A stretch of DNA of 22,422 nucleotides from Flammeovirgaceae bacterium UBA2371 (GCA_002345965.1 DDTF01000024.1:1-22422), one strand, 5' to 3'. Shown: positions 13,034 through 22,105, numbered from the stretch's first letter. A program made the numbers and translations. The notes: generated from the letters alone by a model not told the origin.

Positions 13034-15805
13034 ATGATGAAAATTCTAACGATTATTTTTTGTGTTGTTACATACTTCAGTTATGGACAAAAGGTAACAA
13101 TTGAAGGGAAAGTATATGATGAATCGAAAGGCGCCCTTCCTTCCGCCACAGTGATGTTGCTAAACAGGGGGGACTCGTCACTTGTCAATTTTGCGGTAAC
13201 AAATGCTGAGGGATTATTTCAGCTTAAAAATGTAAGTGCTGGTGATTATCAGGTAAAGATCACTTTTGTGGGATTTCAATCGTACACGAAGAATATAGAT
13301 GTAAAGGATAGATCAATCCAGCTAGGGGAAATCAAAATGACTGTGTCAACAAAGGAATTGGATGAACTGATTATTGAGGGCGAAAAAGCGCCTGTTACAG
13401 TTAAGCGAGATACCATTGAATTTAATGCGTCTTCATTTAAAACCAAACCCAATGCCAATGTGGAAGACCTGCTTAAAAAGCTTCCAGGCGTTGAGGTGGA
13501 AAATGACGGTACGGTAAGAGCCCAAGGAGAGAACGTACAACGAGTAACAGTAGATGGGCGTGAATTTTTTGGTCGTGATCCAAAATTAGCAACACGAAAT
13601 CTTCCCGCAGATGCTGTAGATAAAGTTCAGGTCTTTGATAAAAAATCCGACCAGGCAGTTTTTACCGGAATTGATGATGGTCAAAGAGAAAAGACCATCA
13701 ACCTTGAACTGAAAGAAGAAAAACGAAATGGAGCTTTCGGCAGCCTGATGGCAGGAGCCGGTACCACAGACAGGATTGAGTCAAAGGCAAGCATCAATAA
13801 GTTTACCAAAACGAAGCAAATGTCATTTCTTGGGATGGGCAACAATATCAACGAGCAAGGATTTTCATTGGATGACTATATGAATTTTTCGGGATCTTCT
13901 CAGAACATGATGGGTGGAGGTGGAGCCATGAGAATAGAATTCAACTCAGATAATCAAAATGGAGTTCCGCTAAACCTGGGTGGAGGACAGAATGGAATAA
14001 CAACCAATTATGCTGGAGGGATTAATCTCAATAAGGACTTTAATTCCAAACTTAAAGCAGGGGGCAGTTATTTTTATAATCACGTGGATCAGGATGTGAA
14101 AACCACTGTAGACAGAATTAATTATCTGCCAAATGGTTCTTACTCATTCAATCAAAAGAACCTGCAGAGAAATGTGTCGGACAATCACCGACTTAACCTT
14201 ATGGTGGATCACAAAATAGATTCTGCCAACTCACTCAAACTGACAGCTAACATTTCAACAACACAGAGTAAGCAGAATACACTAAGTCAAAGTCAGACAT
14301 TCAATGAATTTGGTTTATTGCAGAACGAGAGTGACAGGACTGTTGCTTCAGAAGGATCGGGATTAAATTTTAATTCCAGCTTGTTGTTCAGGCACAGATT
14401 CGCAAAAAAGGGACGCTCATTCTCCACCAACTTTACCTTGTCTGGCAGTAATATGGAAAGTGATGGGGAGGTAGGGTCATTCAATCAATTTTATATTGGT
14501 TCAGGAGAAACTCAGAATCTAGTTCAAATCAATGCGCAGAAGAACAAGTCACTTTCTTATGGGGTAACATCCTCCTATATAGAACCATTGGGTGGACGCA
14601 AATACCTTGAGGTAAATTATGCCTATTCAGTAAACACAAATGATGTAAACCGAGAAGTATGGGATGCATCAGCAGCACCTCCAACATTAGACCCCCTGTT
14701 AAGCAATAAGTATTCAGGAGAATATGTTTACAATCGTCCAGGGTTAAATCTTCGAATTATCAGACAAAAGTATAACCTATCTTTTGGCACAGCATGGCAA
14801 AGCACACAACTTAATGGAGACCTTGAAGATATAAAAATCACTAAGTCATTCAATAACTTGTTGCCAGTGGCAAGGTTTAATTATGACTTCTCCAATTTCA
14901 AACGGATGAGATTGGATTATGAAACATCTGTACAGGAGCCTGCCATTCAGGATCTCCAGCCGGTGGTGAACAATAACGATCCGCTTAATCTTGTTGAAGG
15001 CAATCCTGATCTGAAACCGGGCTACTCGCATCAGTTGAGAAGCAGCTTTACACTATTTGATCCGGGTAGATTTATAAGTTTCTTTTCATTTATAGATGCG
15101 AATTATACCGCTGATGCCATTTCAAGTGCAGTGGAGGTAGACGAGAACCTTGTAAGAACAACCAAACCGGTTAACGTAAGCAGCAATTATTCTATTAATG
15201 CATCCCTGCAATTTGGATTTCAATTGAGAAAGATTAAAAGCAGAATAAATCTTAGAACCAATACAGTAGCAGGCAGAGGGATAACGCTACTGAACGCAAT
15301 GGAGAATACAATTCAAAGGCAAACATTTGGCGGATCAATTAATTATACCCTTACGCTAGGCGATGTCTATAATCTCAATTTGAGTACTTCAATGGAAGAG
15401 CAGCAATCAAGGTATGATTTTGGGTTGCAAGATCAGGTTTTCTTGAATAAAACATATGAAGTGGAGTCTAACCTTAAATTCTTAAAGAACTTTCAGTGGA
15501 ATGCCAGGTTTAGGTTTTTAGAGTACAGCAGCCAAACAACAGGATTCAGCCAGGAGGTTCCTTTTCTTGACTTATCCATTTCACGCTTCTTGTTAAAGAA
15601 TAATGTTGGCGAATTAAAAATAGGTGTCAATAACCTTCTGGACAGGAATGTGAGTATAACACAGACGACTAATGCCAATTATCTGGAGCAACGCACAGCC
15701 AATAATCTTGGCAGATACTTTATGATAAGCTTTACCTATGCCTTGAACAAGCAGTTCAATCCTATGTCTGGGGCTGGGTCTGGGAGGGTTATGATTAGAA
15801 GATAG
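13034..15805 (+). CDS. Large outer-membrane beta-barrel protein, TonB-dependent-receptor-like
   Basis: A 923-residue protein. The signal peptide (1-19) is followed by a carboxypeptidase-regulatory-like beta-sandwich (about 21-108, GKVYDESKGALPSATVML and GDYQVKITFVGFQSYTK). Next is a plug-like domain (about 120-220, VEDLLKKLPGVEVENDG, VDGREFF and LPADAVDKVQVFD), then a barrel of about 700 residues of the OMP_b-brl_3 type. A Met/Gly-rich loop (MNFSGSSQNMMGGGGAMRIE) lies at the start of the barrel. No clear TonB box is visible. The last residues (GSGRVMIRR) resemble the end of the GLPGLI protein. It is co-transcribed with that gene, and the ligand is unknown. MM at the start leaves a one-codon ambiguity. 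Confidence 0.93.
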   Translation: MMKILTIIFCVVTYFSYGQKVTIEGKVYDESKGALPSATVMLLNRGDSSLVNFAVTNAEGLFQLKNVSAGDYQVKITFVGFQSYTKNIDVKDRSIQLGEIKMTVSTKELDELIIEGEKAPVTVKRDTIEFNASSFKTKPNANVEDLLKKLPGVEVENDGTVRAQGENVQRVTVDGREFFGRDPKLATRNLPADAVDKVQVFDKKSDQAVFTGIDDGQREKTINLELKEEKRNGAFGSLMAGAGTTDRIESKASINKFTKTKQMSFLGMGNNINEQGFSLDDYMNFSGSSQNMMGGGGAMRIEFNSDNQNGVPLNLGGGQNGITTNYAGGINLNKDFNSKLKAGGSYFYNHVDQDVKTTVDRINYLPNGSYSFNQKNLQRNVSDNHRLNLMVDHKIDSANSLKLTANISTTQSKQNTLSQSQTFNEFGLLQNESDRTVASEGSGLNFNSSLLFRHRFAKKGRSFSTNFTLSGSNMESDGEVGSFNQFYIGSGETQNLVQINAQKNKSLSYGVTSSYIEPLGGRKYLEVNYAYSVNTNDVNREVWDASAAPPTLDPLLSNKYSGEYVYNRPGLNLRIIRQKYNLSFGTAWQSTQLNGDLEDIKITKSFNNLLPVARFNYDFSNFKRMRLDYETSVQEPAIQDLQPVVNNNDPLNLVEGNPDLKPGYSHQLRSSFTLFDPGRFISFFSFIDANYTADAISSAVEVDENLVRTTKPVNVSSNYSINASLQFGFQLRKIKSRINLRTNTVAGRGITLLNAMENTIQRQTFGGSINYTLTLGDVYNLNLSTSMEEQQSRYDFGLQDQVFLNKTYEVESNLKFLKNFQWNARFRFLEYSSQTTGFSQEVPFLDLSISRFLLKNNVGELKIGVNNLLDRNVSITQTTNANYLEQRTANNLGRYFMISFTYALNKQFNPMSGAGSGRVMIRR

Positions 15806-15842
15806 CCCATAAGATAAGGATAAGAGATTCCAGTATTAGTTT

Positions 15843-15850
15843 TATCTTTG
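15843..15850 (+). promoter_or_regulatory. Candidate -7 element of the glycerophosphodiesterase gene
   Basis: TATCTTTG is a perfect TAnnTTTG and ends four bases before the ATG, which would give a leaderless mRNA. The -33 position (15820-15823) lacks TTG, so the promoter is incomplete. Confidence 0.4.
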
Positions 15851-15854
15851 AAAG

Positions 15855-16778
15855 ATGAGGTTAATACTGGTTGCTCTTATCCCTATTATAATGTTTTCAT
15901 CTGCAGGGTTTTCGCAAAAAAAACTACCCACCTTTGATGTACAGGGACATCGAGGAGCAAGAGGTTTGAAGCCTGAGAATACAATTCCTGCTTTTTTACT
16001 AGCGCTCGATTCGGGGGTTACTACCATAGAACTGGATTTGGCGATAACCAAGGACCGGCAAATTGTTGTTTCCCACGAGCCATGGATGTCATCAGACATA
16101 TGCCTTGATCCAAATGGCAATTCGATTTCCAATAAAGAAGAAAAAGACCACAATATTTTTGAGATGACTTATGAGGAGGTGACGCAATTTGACTGCGGAT
16201 CTATTGGCAACAAGAGATTTCCTGAACAGCAAAAGATGAAACTCTCCAAACCGTTGTTAAAAGATGTAATCGTGGCAGTAGAAGATCACATCAAAAGCTT
16301 CACAAGATTTGAAGTGGACTACAGTATTGAAATTAAGAGCGGTGAGGAAGGGGATAACAAATTTCACCCTGGCCCGGCAGAATTTTCTGACTTGGTATAC
16401 AATCTATTGGATCAATACCTTCCCATGGATCGCATAATCATCCAATCTTTTGATTTTAGAGTACTAAAGTACTGGCATGAGAAATACCCAACCATTAAAC
16501 TGGCCGCTTTGGTTGAAGATCGAAAGTCAGTAGAAACGCATCTTAGCGAGTTGGGGTTTAATCCCACCATTTATTCACCGTACTATAGAAATATTAATCA
16601 ATCGAAGGTAAAGCTACTTCATGAGAAGAAGATTAAAGTGATTCCATGGACTGTCAACGAAATTTCAGAAATGCTGGCACTGAAGGGAATGGGTGTGGAT
16701 GGATTTATCACCGATTATCCCGATCGCGCCAAACAGTTTACCAATACTTTAAACATCGTACCTAAAAATCAGAAATAA
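15855..16778 (+). CDS. Glycerophosphodiester phosphodiesterase, secreted
   Basis: A 307-residue GDPD-family hydrolase that releases sn-glycerol-3-phosphate from glycerophosphodiesters using a divalent metal. The signal peptide (1-20, ending SSAGFS) implies a periplasmic location. The active site is complete: QGHRGARG supplies His32 and Arg33, PENT gives Glu41, IELDL gives Glu59 and Asp61, and VSHEP gives His74. The TIM-barrel continues through EVDYSIEIK, IIQSFDF and PWTVNE to GVDGFITDYPD, the standard family end. It lies 49 bases after the outer-membrane receptor gene but has its own -7-like element, so it need not be part of that operon. Confidence 0.95.
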   Translation: MRLILVALIPIIMFSSAGFSQKKLPTFDVQGHRGARGLKPENTIPAFLLALDSGVTTIELDLAITKDRQIVVSHEPWMSSDICLDPNGNSISNKEEKDHNIFEMTYEEVTQFDCGSIGNKRFPEQQKMKLSKPLLKDVIVAVEDHIKSFTRFEVDYSIEIKSGEEGDNKFHPGPAEFSDLVYNLLDQYLPMDRIIIQSFDFRVLKYWHEKYPTIKLAALVEDRKSVETHLSELGFNPTIYSPYYRNINQSKVKLLHEKKIKVIPWTVNEISEMLALKGMGVDGFITDYPDRAKQFTNTLNIVPKNQK

Positions 16779-16844
16779 CATCCCGGTCTTAAGCTTGTTT
16801 CTGTTAATCAAATTGAATTTTAACCTGAAGTAAATATTGAACCA

Positions 16845-17846
16845 ATGAGTAAAAAGTATGACGTATACGGCATAGGAAATGCCCTTGTGGATATTGTGAC
16901 GGAAGTGGACAATTCCTTTTTTGAGAAAAATCAGGTAGAGAAGGGCGTGATGACGCTGGTTGATGAAAAAAGACAACATCAATTGATGAAAGCGATTGAC
17001 ATGAAGAAAAGCCGTATGTCAGCCGGTGGATCTGCCGCTAATACAATGATAGGCGTTAATCAATTTGGAGGTAAAAGTTACTATTCATGCCTTGTGGCCA
17101 GGGATGAACTTGGAAAATTCTTTCTGGAAGATATGAAACGCAATGGCGTTGATACAAATCTAGTCTACGAAAATTGTCCGGAAGGTCATTCCGGAAGATG
17201 TCTGGTGATGACAACCCCCGATGCTGACAGAACGATGAACACTTTTTTGGGCATGAGTTCCTTTTTGTCAACCGATCAGATAAACGAAGAAGCAATCGTA
17301 AATTCTACCTATGTCTACCTGGAAGGTTATCTGGTGGCAAGTCCTAAAGGAACAGATGCTTTGATGGAAGTTAAAAGAATTGCGGAGAAGAATAAGGTGC
17401 ATACTGCACTTACTTTTTCAGACCCTAATATGCTACGTTTCTTCAGCAAAAATTTTGAGCAAGTGGTTGGCGCAAGTGTTGATCTGCTATTTTGCAATGA
17501 AGAGGAGGCACTAATGTTTAGTGAGACTGATAATATTACCGATGCCAGGGAGAAATTGAAGCAGGCGGCAAAAAAGTTTGCCATCACGCTAGGTGCCAAT
17601 GGAGCTTTGATTTTTGATGGCGACACCTTCATAGAGATTGAGCCGTATAAGGTAAGAGCACTGGATACTAACGGAGCAGGAGATATGTTTGCCGGAGCAT
17701 TCCTGTATGGTATTACCCATGGACATAGCTATGCAGAAGCAGGGAAAATAGCATCATTGGCTTCTTCTCGTGTGGTTTCGCAATTTGGACCAAGATTGGA
17801 ACCTCAGCAAGCACAGCGCGTATTGAAAGATTTGATTGAGCAATAG
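16845..17846 (+). CDS. PfkB-family carbohydrate kinase, adenosine-kinase-like
   Basis: A 333-residue cytoplasmic sugar/nucleoside kinase. YGIGNALVDIV (8-18) and SAGGSAANTMIG (59-70) form the substrate-binding first signature. DTNGAGDMFAGAF (274-286) is the second PfkB signature, with the catalytic base Asp280 and its anion hole. ITLGANGAL (247-255) is the ATP-binding strand and turn. The N-terminal pattern (VYGIGNALVD and AGGSAANT) is closest to adenosine kinase, although ribokinase or another sugar kinase is possible. The M16 peptidase gene starts six bases after its stop, so the two are co-transcribed, although no metabolic link is obvious. Confidence 0.92.
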   Translation: MSKKYDVYGIGNALVDIVTEVDNSFFEKNQVEKGVMTLVDEKRQHQLMKAIDMKKSRMSAGGSAANTMIGVNQFGGKSYYSCLVARDELGKFFLEDMKRNGVDTNLVYENCPEGHSGRCLVMTTPDADRTMNTFLGMSSFLSTDQINEEAIVNSTYVYLEGYLVASPKGTDALMEVKRIAEKNKVHTALTFSDPNMLRFFSKNFEQVVGASVDLLFCNEEEALMFSETDNITDAREKLKQAAKKFAITLGANGALIFDGDTFIEIEPYKVRALDTNGAGDMFAGAFLYGITHGHSYAEAGKIASLASSRVVSQFGPRLEPQQAQRVLKDLIEQ

Positions 17847-17852
17847 GAATTT

Positions 17853-19208
17853 ATGAATAAAAGTTTTTTCATTTTGTCTTTGGTTGCCAGCTCTTTGGTA
17901 GTGGCGGCACAAGCACCCAAAATTGAATTCACAGAATACGATCTGGACAATGGGTTGCACGTAATTCTTCATCAGGATAATAGCACCCCCATCGTGGCTG
18001 TTTCAGTTTTGTATCACGTAGGTTCGAAAAACGAAAACCCAGAGCGCACAGGCTTTGCACATTTCTTTGAACACCTTCTTTTTGAAGGATCAGAAAATAT
18101 CAATCGTGGAGAGTTCGATAAATACATTACCAATGCGGGAGGCACCAACAATGCCAACACCTCCAACGACCGCACCTTCTACTATGAAATTTTGCCTTCA
18201 AATCAACTGGAGTTAGGGCTATGGCTGGAATCAGAAAGAATGATGCATGCAAAGATCGACCCGGAGGGTGTAGAGACACAAAGAGAAGTGGTGAAAGAAG
18301 AGAAGCGTCAACGCATGGACAACCAGCCTTACGGTAGCATACTCACCGAAATCTTAAAAAGAGCTTATACAGTTCACCCATATCGCTGGCCAACCATTGG
18401 CTCTTTGGAACACCTGAACAATGCCACCCTCGAGGAATTCATTGAATTCTATAAAACTTTTTATGTTCCTGAAAACGCTACACTATCGATAGCAGGCGAT
18501 ATAGATATCAAGCAGGCGAAAGTAGCCATTGATAAATATTTCAAAGACATAAAAAGGGGAGGAAAAACCATTCCAAGACCTACAATTGTAGAGCCACCAC
18601 AAACACAGGAAATCAGAGATATAGTATATGACAACATCCAGTTGCCTGCAGTAATTCAAACTTATCATATGCCAGCACAAGGAACTCCTGATTCTTATGC
18701 ATTGAATATGTTGAGCACTGTTCTAAGTGGCGGGCAAAGTTCGCGCATGTACAAGTCATTGGTGGATGAACAAAAGAAGGCATATGTGGTTCAAGCATTT
18801 CCATTTGCATCAGAAGACCCCGGACTTTATATCGTGTTTGGTCTTGCCAATGTGGGTGTAAGTGTGGATGAACTAGAAAATGGGATGGATGAGGAAATTA
18901 AAAAAGTCCAGAATGAGCTTGTGTCTGAGAAAGAGTTCCAGAAAGTGAGAAATCAAATAGAAAGCAGTTATGTTCAAAAAAATGCTTCGATGGTAGGCAT
19001 TGCAGAACAACTGGCGGACTACCATGTGTATTATGGGGATGCCAGCTTGATTAATACCGAGTTGGATCGTTTTATGAAAATCACACGTGAAGACTTGCAA
19101 CGTGTAGCAAATAAATACCTGACCAAAGAAAATCGGGTAGTGTTACACTACCTGCCCAAGTCTGCACAACAAAAGCCTGACGACACTCAGGGTAAACCGA
19201 ATAACTAA
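17853..19208 (+). CDS. M16 family zinc peptidase (catalytic subunit)
   Basis: A 451-residue exported metalloprotease with signal peptide MNKSFFILSLVASSLVVAA. The inverted zinc motif HFFEH (His70, Glu73, His74) and a third ligand, Glu150, 76 residues later in QREVVKEEKRQ, match the M16 family. The C-terminal non-catalytic half (about 215-430) contains SSRMYKSLVDEQKKAY. It probably degrades peptides in the periplasm as half of a clamshell formed with the next gene's product, as in other two-protein M16 enzymes. It starts six bases after the kinase stop and ends 12 bases before the partner's ATG, which indicates tight co-expression. Confidence 0.95.
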   Translation: MNKSFFILSLVASSLVVAAQAPKIEFTEYDLDNGLHVILHQDNSTPIVAVSVLYHVGSKNENPERTGFAHFFEHLLFEGSENINRGEFDKYITNAGGTNNANTSNDRTFYYEILPSNQLELGLWLESERMMHAKIDPEGVETQREVVKEEKRQRMDNQPYGSILTEILKRAYTVHPYRWPTIGSLEHLNNATLEEFIEFYKTFYVPENATLSIAGDIDIKQAKVAIDKYFKDIKRGGKTIPRPTIVEPPQTQEIRDIVYDNIQLPAVIQTYHMPAQGTPDSYALNMLSTVLSGGQSSRMYKSLVDEQKKAYVVQAFPFASEDPGLYIVFGLANVGVSVDELENGMDEEIKKVQNELVSEKEFQKVRNQIESSYVQKNASMVGIAEQLADYHVYYGDASLINTELDRFMKITREDLQRVANKYLTKENRVVLHYLPKSAQQKPDDTQGKPNN

Positions 19209-19220
19209 TTGACATTTAAA

Positions 19221-21284
19221 ATGAGAAAAATCGCGACCATATGTTTTGTCTTAGGTTTATTGAGTAGTGCCTTAGCTCAGGTAGACCGAAGCAAAGCGCC
19301 ATCACCGGCACCAGCGCGTGAAATAAAAATCGGTGTATATCAATCTTTTATGCTTAAGAATGGGCTCCAGGTTTTTGTAGTGGAAAATCATAAGTTGCCC
19401 CGATTGCAATTTTCTATACAGCTTAAACATGATCCAATATTTGAGGGAAACAAGGCCGGGTATGTATCCATTGCTGGAAACCTTATAGGCACCGGTACAA
19501 CAACCCGAACAAAAGCTCAACTTGATGAGGAAGTTGATTTTATAGGAGCATCATTGAGTACGGGTGCTTATAGCCTCTATGCATCCAGTCTTTCTAAACA
19601 TACTGATAAGCTATTGGAACTAATGACTGATGTGCTTTATAACCCTTCTTTCGAGCAGTCCGAGTTGGATAAACTGAAAACACAAACGATATCGGGTATT
19701 ACTGCGGGTAAAGATGATCCAAACACTATCGCATCTAATGTGCGTGGTGTGCTGGTTTATGGAAAAGATCACCCATACGGTGAGATTGCAACCGAAGAGT
19801 CAGTGAAATCAATTTCAGTTGAAGACTGTCAGCAATATTTTAAAACTTACTTTAAACCCAACAATGCTTACCTGGTGATGGTAGGAGACATAACTTTAAA
19901 GCGAGCAAAAAAAATAGCTGAGAAAAACTTTTCTAAATGGACGGCTGGAGAAGTAAAAAATAAAATTTACCCTTTACCTGGCCCTCCAGAGAAAACCTTT
20001 GTCGCTTTGGTAGATCGACCTGCTTCTGTTCAATCTATCATCAACATCACTTATCCGGTAAATTTAAAAGTAGGCAGTGAAGAAGTAATAAAGGCCAGGG
20101 TGATGAACCAGATATTGGGAGGAAGCTTTTCGGCAAGACTAAATCAAAATCTTCGCGAAGAACATGGATATACCTATGGGGCAAATTCGCAACTGAGCAG
20201 TGACGATTTGGTGGGAAGGTTTATAGCCTCCGCCAGTGTGAGAAATGAAGTAACAGACAGCGCAGTTTATCAAATCATGTACGAGCTCAACAGAATTGTA
20301 AAGGAGCCTGTAACTGAGGAAGAACTTCAAGCGGCCAAAGCTTCTATTGCGGGCTCATTCGGACGTTCATTGGAACGCCCTCAGACAATTGCCAGCTTTG
20401 CGGTGAATACAGCCAAATACAATCTTCCCAAAGATTATTACAATACTTTTCTAAAGCGCCTCGAGGCAGTGTCAGTTGAAGAGGTGCAAGACATTGCCAA
20501 AAAATATATCAAACCGGATCAGGCCTATATCGAAATTGTGGGGAAGGGCAGTGACATCTCGGCTTCTCTCAAGCAATTCGGTGAAGTAAAGTATTATGAT
20601 ATTCATGGTGATAATTATGTGCCGGAACCAACGAAAAGTATTCCTGCCGGATTAACGGCTCAGAGCGTTATTGATAATTACATCAAAGCAATTGGTGGTG
20701 CCAAACAAGCGAGTGAGGTTAAAACATTAAAAGCGATTTACAAAGCCCAAGCCATGGGCACAGAACTGACGATGACAGTAATTAAAGCGGCTCCTGATCA
20801 AAGTGTATTGGAAATTAGCGCGAACGGTACGCTGTTTCAAAAAATAGTAAGCAATGGACAGGAGGTGGTAGTCTCAGCGATGGGTCAGACGCCCCAGGTG
20901 GATGTTGAAACCAAGGAAAAAACAATTTTCGAAAGTGCCATCTTTCCCGAATTGGCTTTGAGGGGGGCTGCGCCAAAATTGACAGCATTGGAGCAAGTTG
21001 ACGGCAATGATGTCTATACAATAGAGTTCACACTGGCTTCAGGCGGTAAATCAACCTATTCTTATGATACTAAAACAGGGCTGAAGTTGCGGCAGGCTGA
21101 CAAAATTGAGACCCCGCAAGGCACAATGGTGGCGTTAACAACCTACTCTGACTATAAAGAAGTGAATGGGATTAAATTCCCCCAAAAGATAGGACAGCAG
21201 CAAGGACCCATGAACTTTACTTTCGAATTGGTTGATTTGCAGATAAATCCGATAGTAAAAGATTCAATATTTAGCCTGAAATAA
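19221..21284 (+). CDS. M16 family peptidase homologue, inactive zinc site, with C-terminal extension
   Basis: A 687-residue exported protein with signal peptide MRKIATICFVLGLLSSALA. The M16 fold is clear (FMLKNGLQVFVVENHKLP, PYGEIATEESV, and LREEHGYTYGA with Arg312 and Tyr319), but the HxxEH motif is replaced. Where the partner has GFAHFFEH, this protein has GYVSIAGN, so both His and the Glu are lost (Ser83, Gly86, Asn87). It is therefore the non-catalytic partner subunit. Residues from about 478 form an extra domain (VIDNYIKAIGG, LTMTVIKAAPDQ, VYTIEF, KEVNGIKFPQKI) resembling the LolA-like lipoprotein-carrier fold. TTG 19209 is possible, but ATG 19221 gives the better signal peptide. Confidence 0.92.
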   Translation: MRKIATICFVLGLLSSALAQVDRSKAPSPAPAREIKIGVYQSFMLKNGLQVFVVENHKLPRLQFSIQLKHDPIFEGNKAGYVSIAGNLIGTGTTTRTKAQLDEEVDFIGASLSTGAYSLYASSLSKHTDKLLELMTDVLYNPSFEQSELDKLKTQTISGITAGKDDPNTIASNVRGVLVYGKDHPYGEIATEESVKSISVEDCQQYFKTYFKPNNAYLVMVGDITLKRAKKIAEKNFSKWTAGEVKNKIYPLPGPPEKTFVALVDRPASVQSIINITYPVNLKVGSEEVIKARVMNQILGGSFSARLNQNLREEHGYTYGANSQLSSDDLVGRFIASASVRNEVTDSAVYQIMYELNRIVKEPVTEEELQAAKASIAGSFGRSLERPQTIASFAVNTAKYNLPKDYYNTFLKRLEAVSVEEVQDIAKKYIKPDQAYIEIVGKGSDISASLKQFGEVKYYDIHGDNYVPEPTKSIPAGLTAQSVIDNYIKAIGGAKQASEVKTLKAIYKAQAMGTELTMTVIKAAPDQSVLEISANGTLFQKIVSNGQEVVVSAMGQTPQVDVETKEKTIFESAIFPELALRGAAPKLTALEQVDGNDVYTIEFTLASGGKSTYSYDTKTGLKLRQADKIETPQGTMVALTTYSDYKEVNGIKFPQKIGQQQGPMNFTFELVDLQINPIVKDSIFSLK

Positions 21285-21326
21285 GCAAAATGGGCCAATT
21301 TGAAGTGTTTTCAAGTTCATTCAATC

Positions 21327-21357
21327 TTGGAATTAATAAAAATACTAAGCATCTTTG
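21327..21357 (+). promoter_or_regulatory. Candidate promoter of rpmH-rnpA
   Basis: TTG (21327-21329), 20 bases and CATCTTTG (21350-21357) resemble the phylum promoter with one mismatch in the -7 element. It leaves a leader of about 110 bases before rpmH. The rest of the 188-base gap after the M16 gene shows no terminator with a T run. Confidence 0.45.
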
Positions 21358-21472
21358 CAGCCCTTTAACAAATAAGGGAGATCAAAATTGAAATAAAATG
21401 TCCATTACTGATTCAAATCAAAGAATAGGTTTGGACATTGAATGTGACCAGTAAGAATAAATTGTTTAACAC

Positions 21473-21631
21473 ATGAAAAGGACTTACCAGCCATCCAAGA
21501 GAAAGAGAAAGAATAAGCACGGATTCCGCGAAAGAATGGCTACAGCCAATGGTCGCAGGGTATTGGCAGCCCGCAGAAGAGCTGGCCGTAAGAAGCTTAC
21601 CGTATCTGACGAGAAAACGCCAAAGCATTAA
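21473..21631 (+). CDS. rpmH: 50S ribosomal protein L34
   Basis: A 52-residue, strongly basic protein beginning MKRTYQPSKRKRKNKHGF, with RMATANGRRVLAARRRAGRKKL, the universal L34 sequence. It binds 23S rRNA in the large subunit. The C-terminal extension TVSDEKTPKH is longer than the E. coli protein (46 residues), as in many Bacteroidota. rnpA starts 48 bases downstream, in the conserved rpmH-rnpA pair. A 6-bp hairpin (CCTCAC at 21638-21643 with GTGAGG at 21656-21661) lies between them without a T run, so read-through is expected. Confidence 0.98.
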   Translation: MKRTYQPSKRKRKNKHGFRERMATANGRRVLAARRRAGRKKLTVSDEKTPKH

Positions 21632-21679
21632 TATAAGCCTCACTGACCTTCACCTGTGAGGATTCATTAATTTGGTCTC

Positions 21680-22057
21680 ATGGGCAAATTCAGCTTTCAA
21701 AAGGACGAAAGACTCAAGAAGGAAAAATTGATTCAGGAACTCTTCACCAAGGGTTCCTCTTTTAATTTATACCCATTTAGAGTGGTTTACCTGCCCAATC
21801 CTCAGGGCCTGTCCCATCAGGTGCTTTTTACCGCGTCATCACGAAATTTCAAAAAAGCCGTGGACCGCAATAAAATAAAGAGGAGATCACGCGAAGCCTA
21901 CAGATTGCAAAAACACCGTTTGAATGAAACCCAAGCTCTGTTAATCGGGTTTATTTACATAGCCAAAGAAGTTAATAGCTACGATCAGATACAACAGGCG
22001 ATTGCGAAGGCCATCGAAAGGCTTATGAATGTGAAGCAGGATACGGCTGTTAAGTAG
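21680..22057 (+). CDS. rnpA: Ribonuclease P protein component
   Basis: A 125-residue basic protein that binds the RNase P RNA and helps process tRNA 5' leaders. The N-terminal FSFQKDERLKKEKLIQELF and the RNR motif FKKAVDRNKIKRRSREAYR (57-75) are diagnostic. VLFTASSR is the central strand. It follows rpmH as in most bacteria, but the next gene here is an S41 protease rather than yidD/yidC. That arrangement fits Bacteroidota. Confidence 0.96.
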   Translation: MGKFSFQKDERLKKEKLIQELFTKGSSFNLYPFRVVYLPNPQGLSHQVLFTASSRNFKKAVDRNKIKRRSREAYRLQKHRLNETQALLIGFIYIAKEVNSYDQIQQAIAKAIERLMNVKQDTAVK

Positions 22058-22072
22058 CCAAAAAGACCTCTC

Positions 22073-22090
22073 ATTTGTATATTTACAAAT
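22073..22090. promoter_or_regulatory. Palindrome overlapping the S41 protease promoter region
   Basis: ATTTGTA-TATT-TACAAAT has perfect 7-bp arms and contains a -7-like TATATTTA (22078-22085). It ends 15 bases before the ATG at 22106. No TTG is present at -33. It resembles the MarR-type box TTGTATATACAA but has two more bases between the arms. Confidence 0.4.
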
Positions 22091-22105
22091 ACTGAAGAAT
22101 CGAAA

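Noticed and set aside
21638..21661. Hairpin between rpmH and rnpA as a terminator
   Set aside because: The stem is 6 bp with a 12-base loop and no T run, and rpmH-rnpA are normally co-transcribed.
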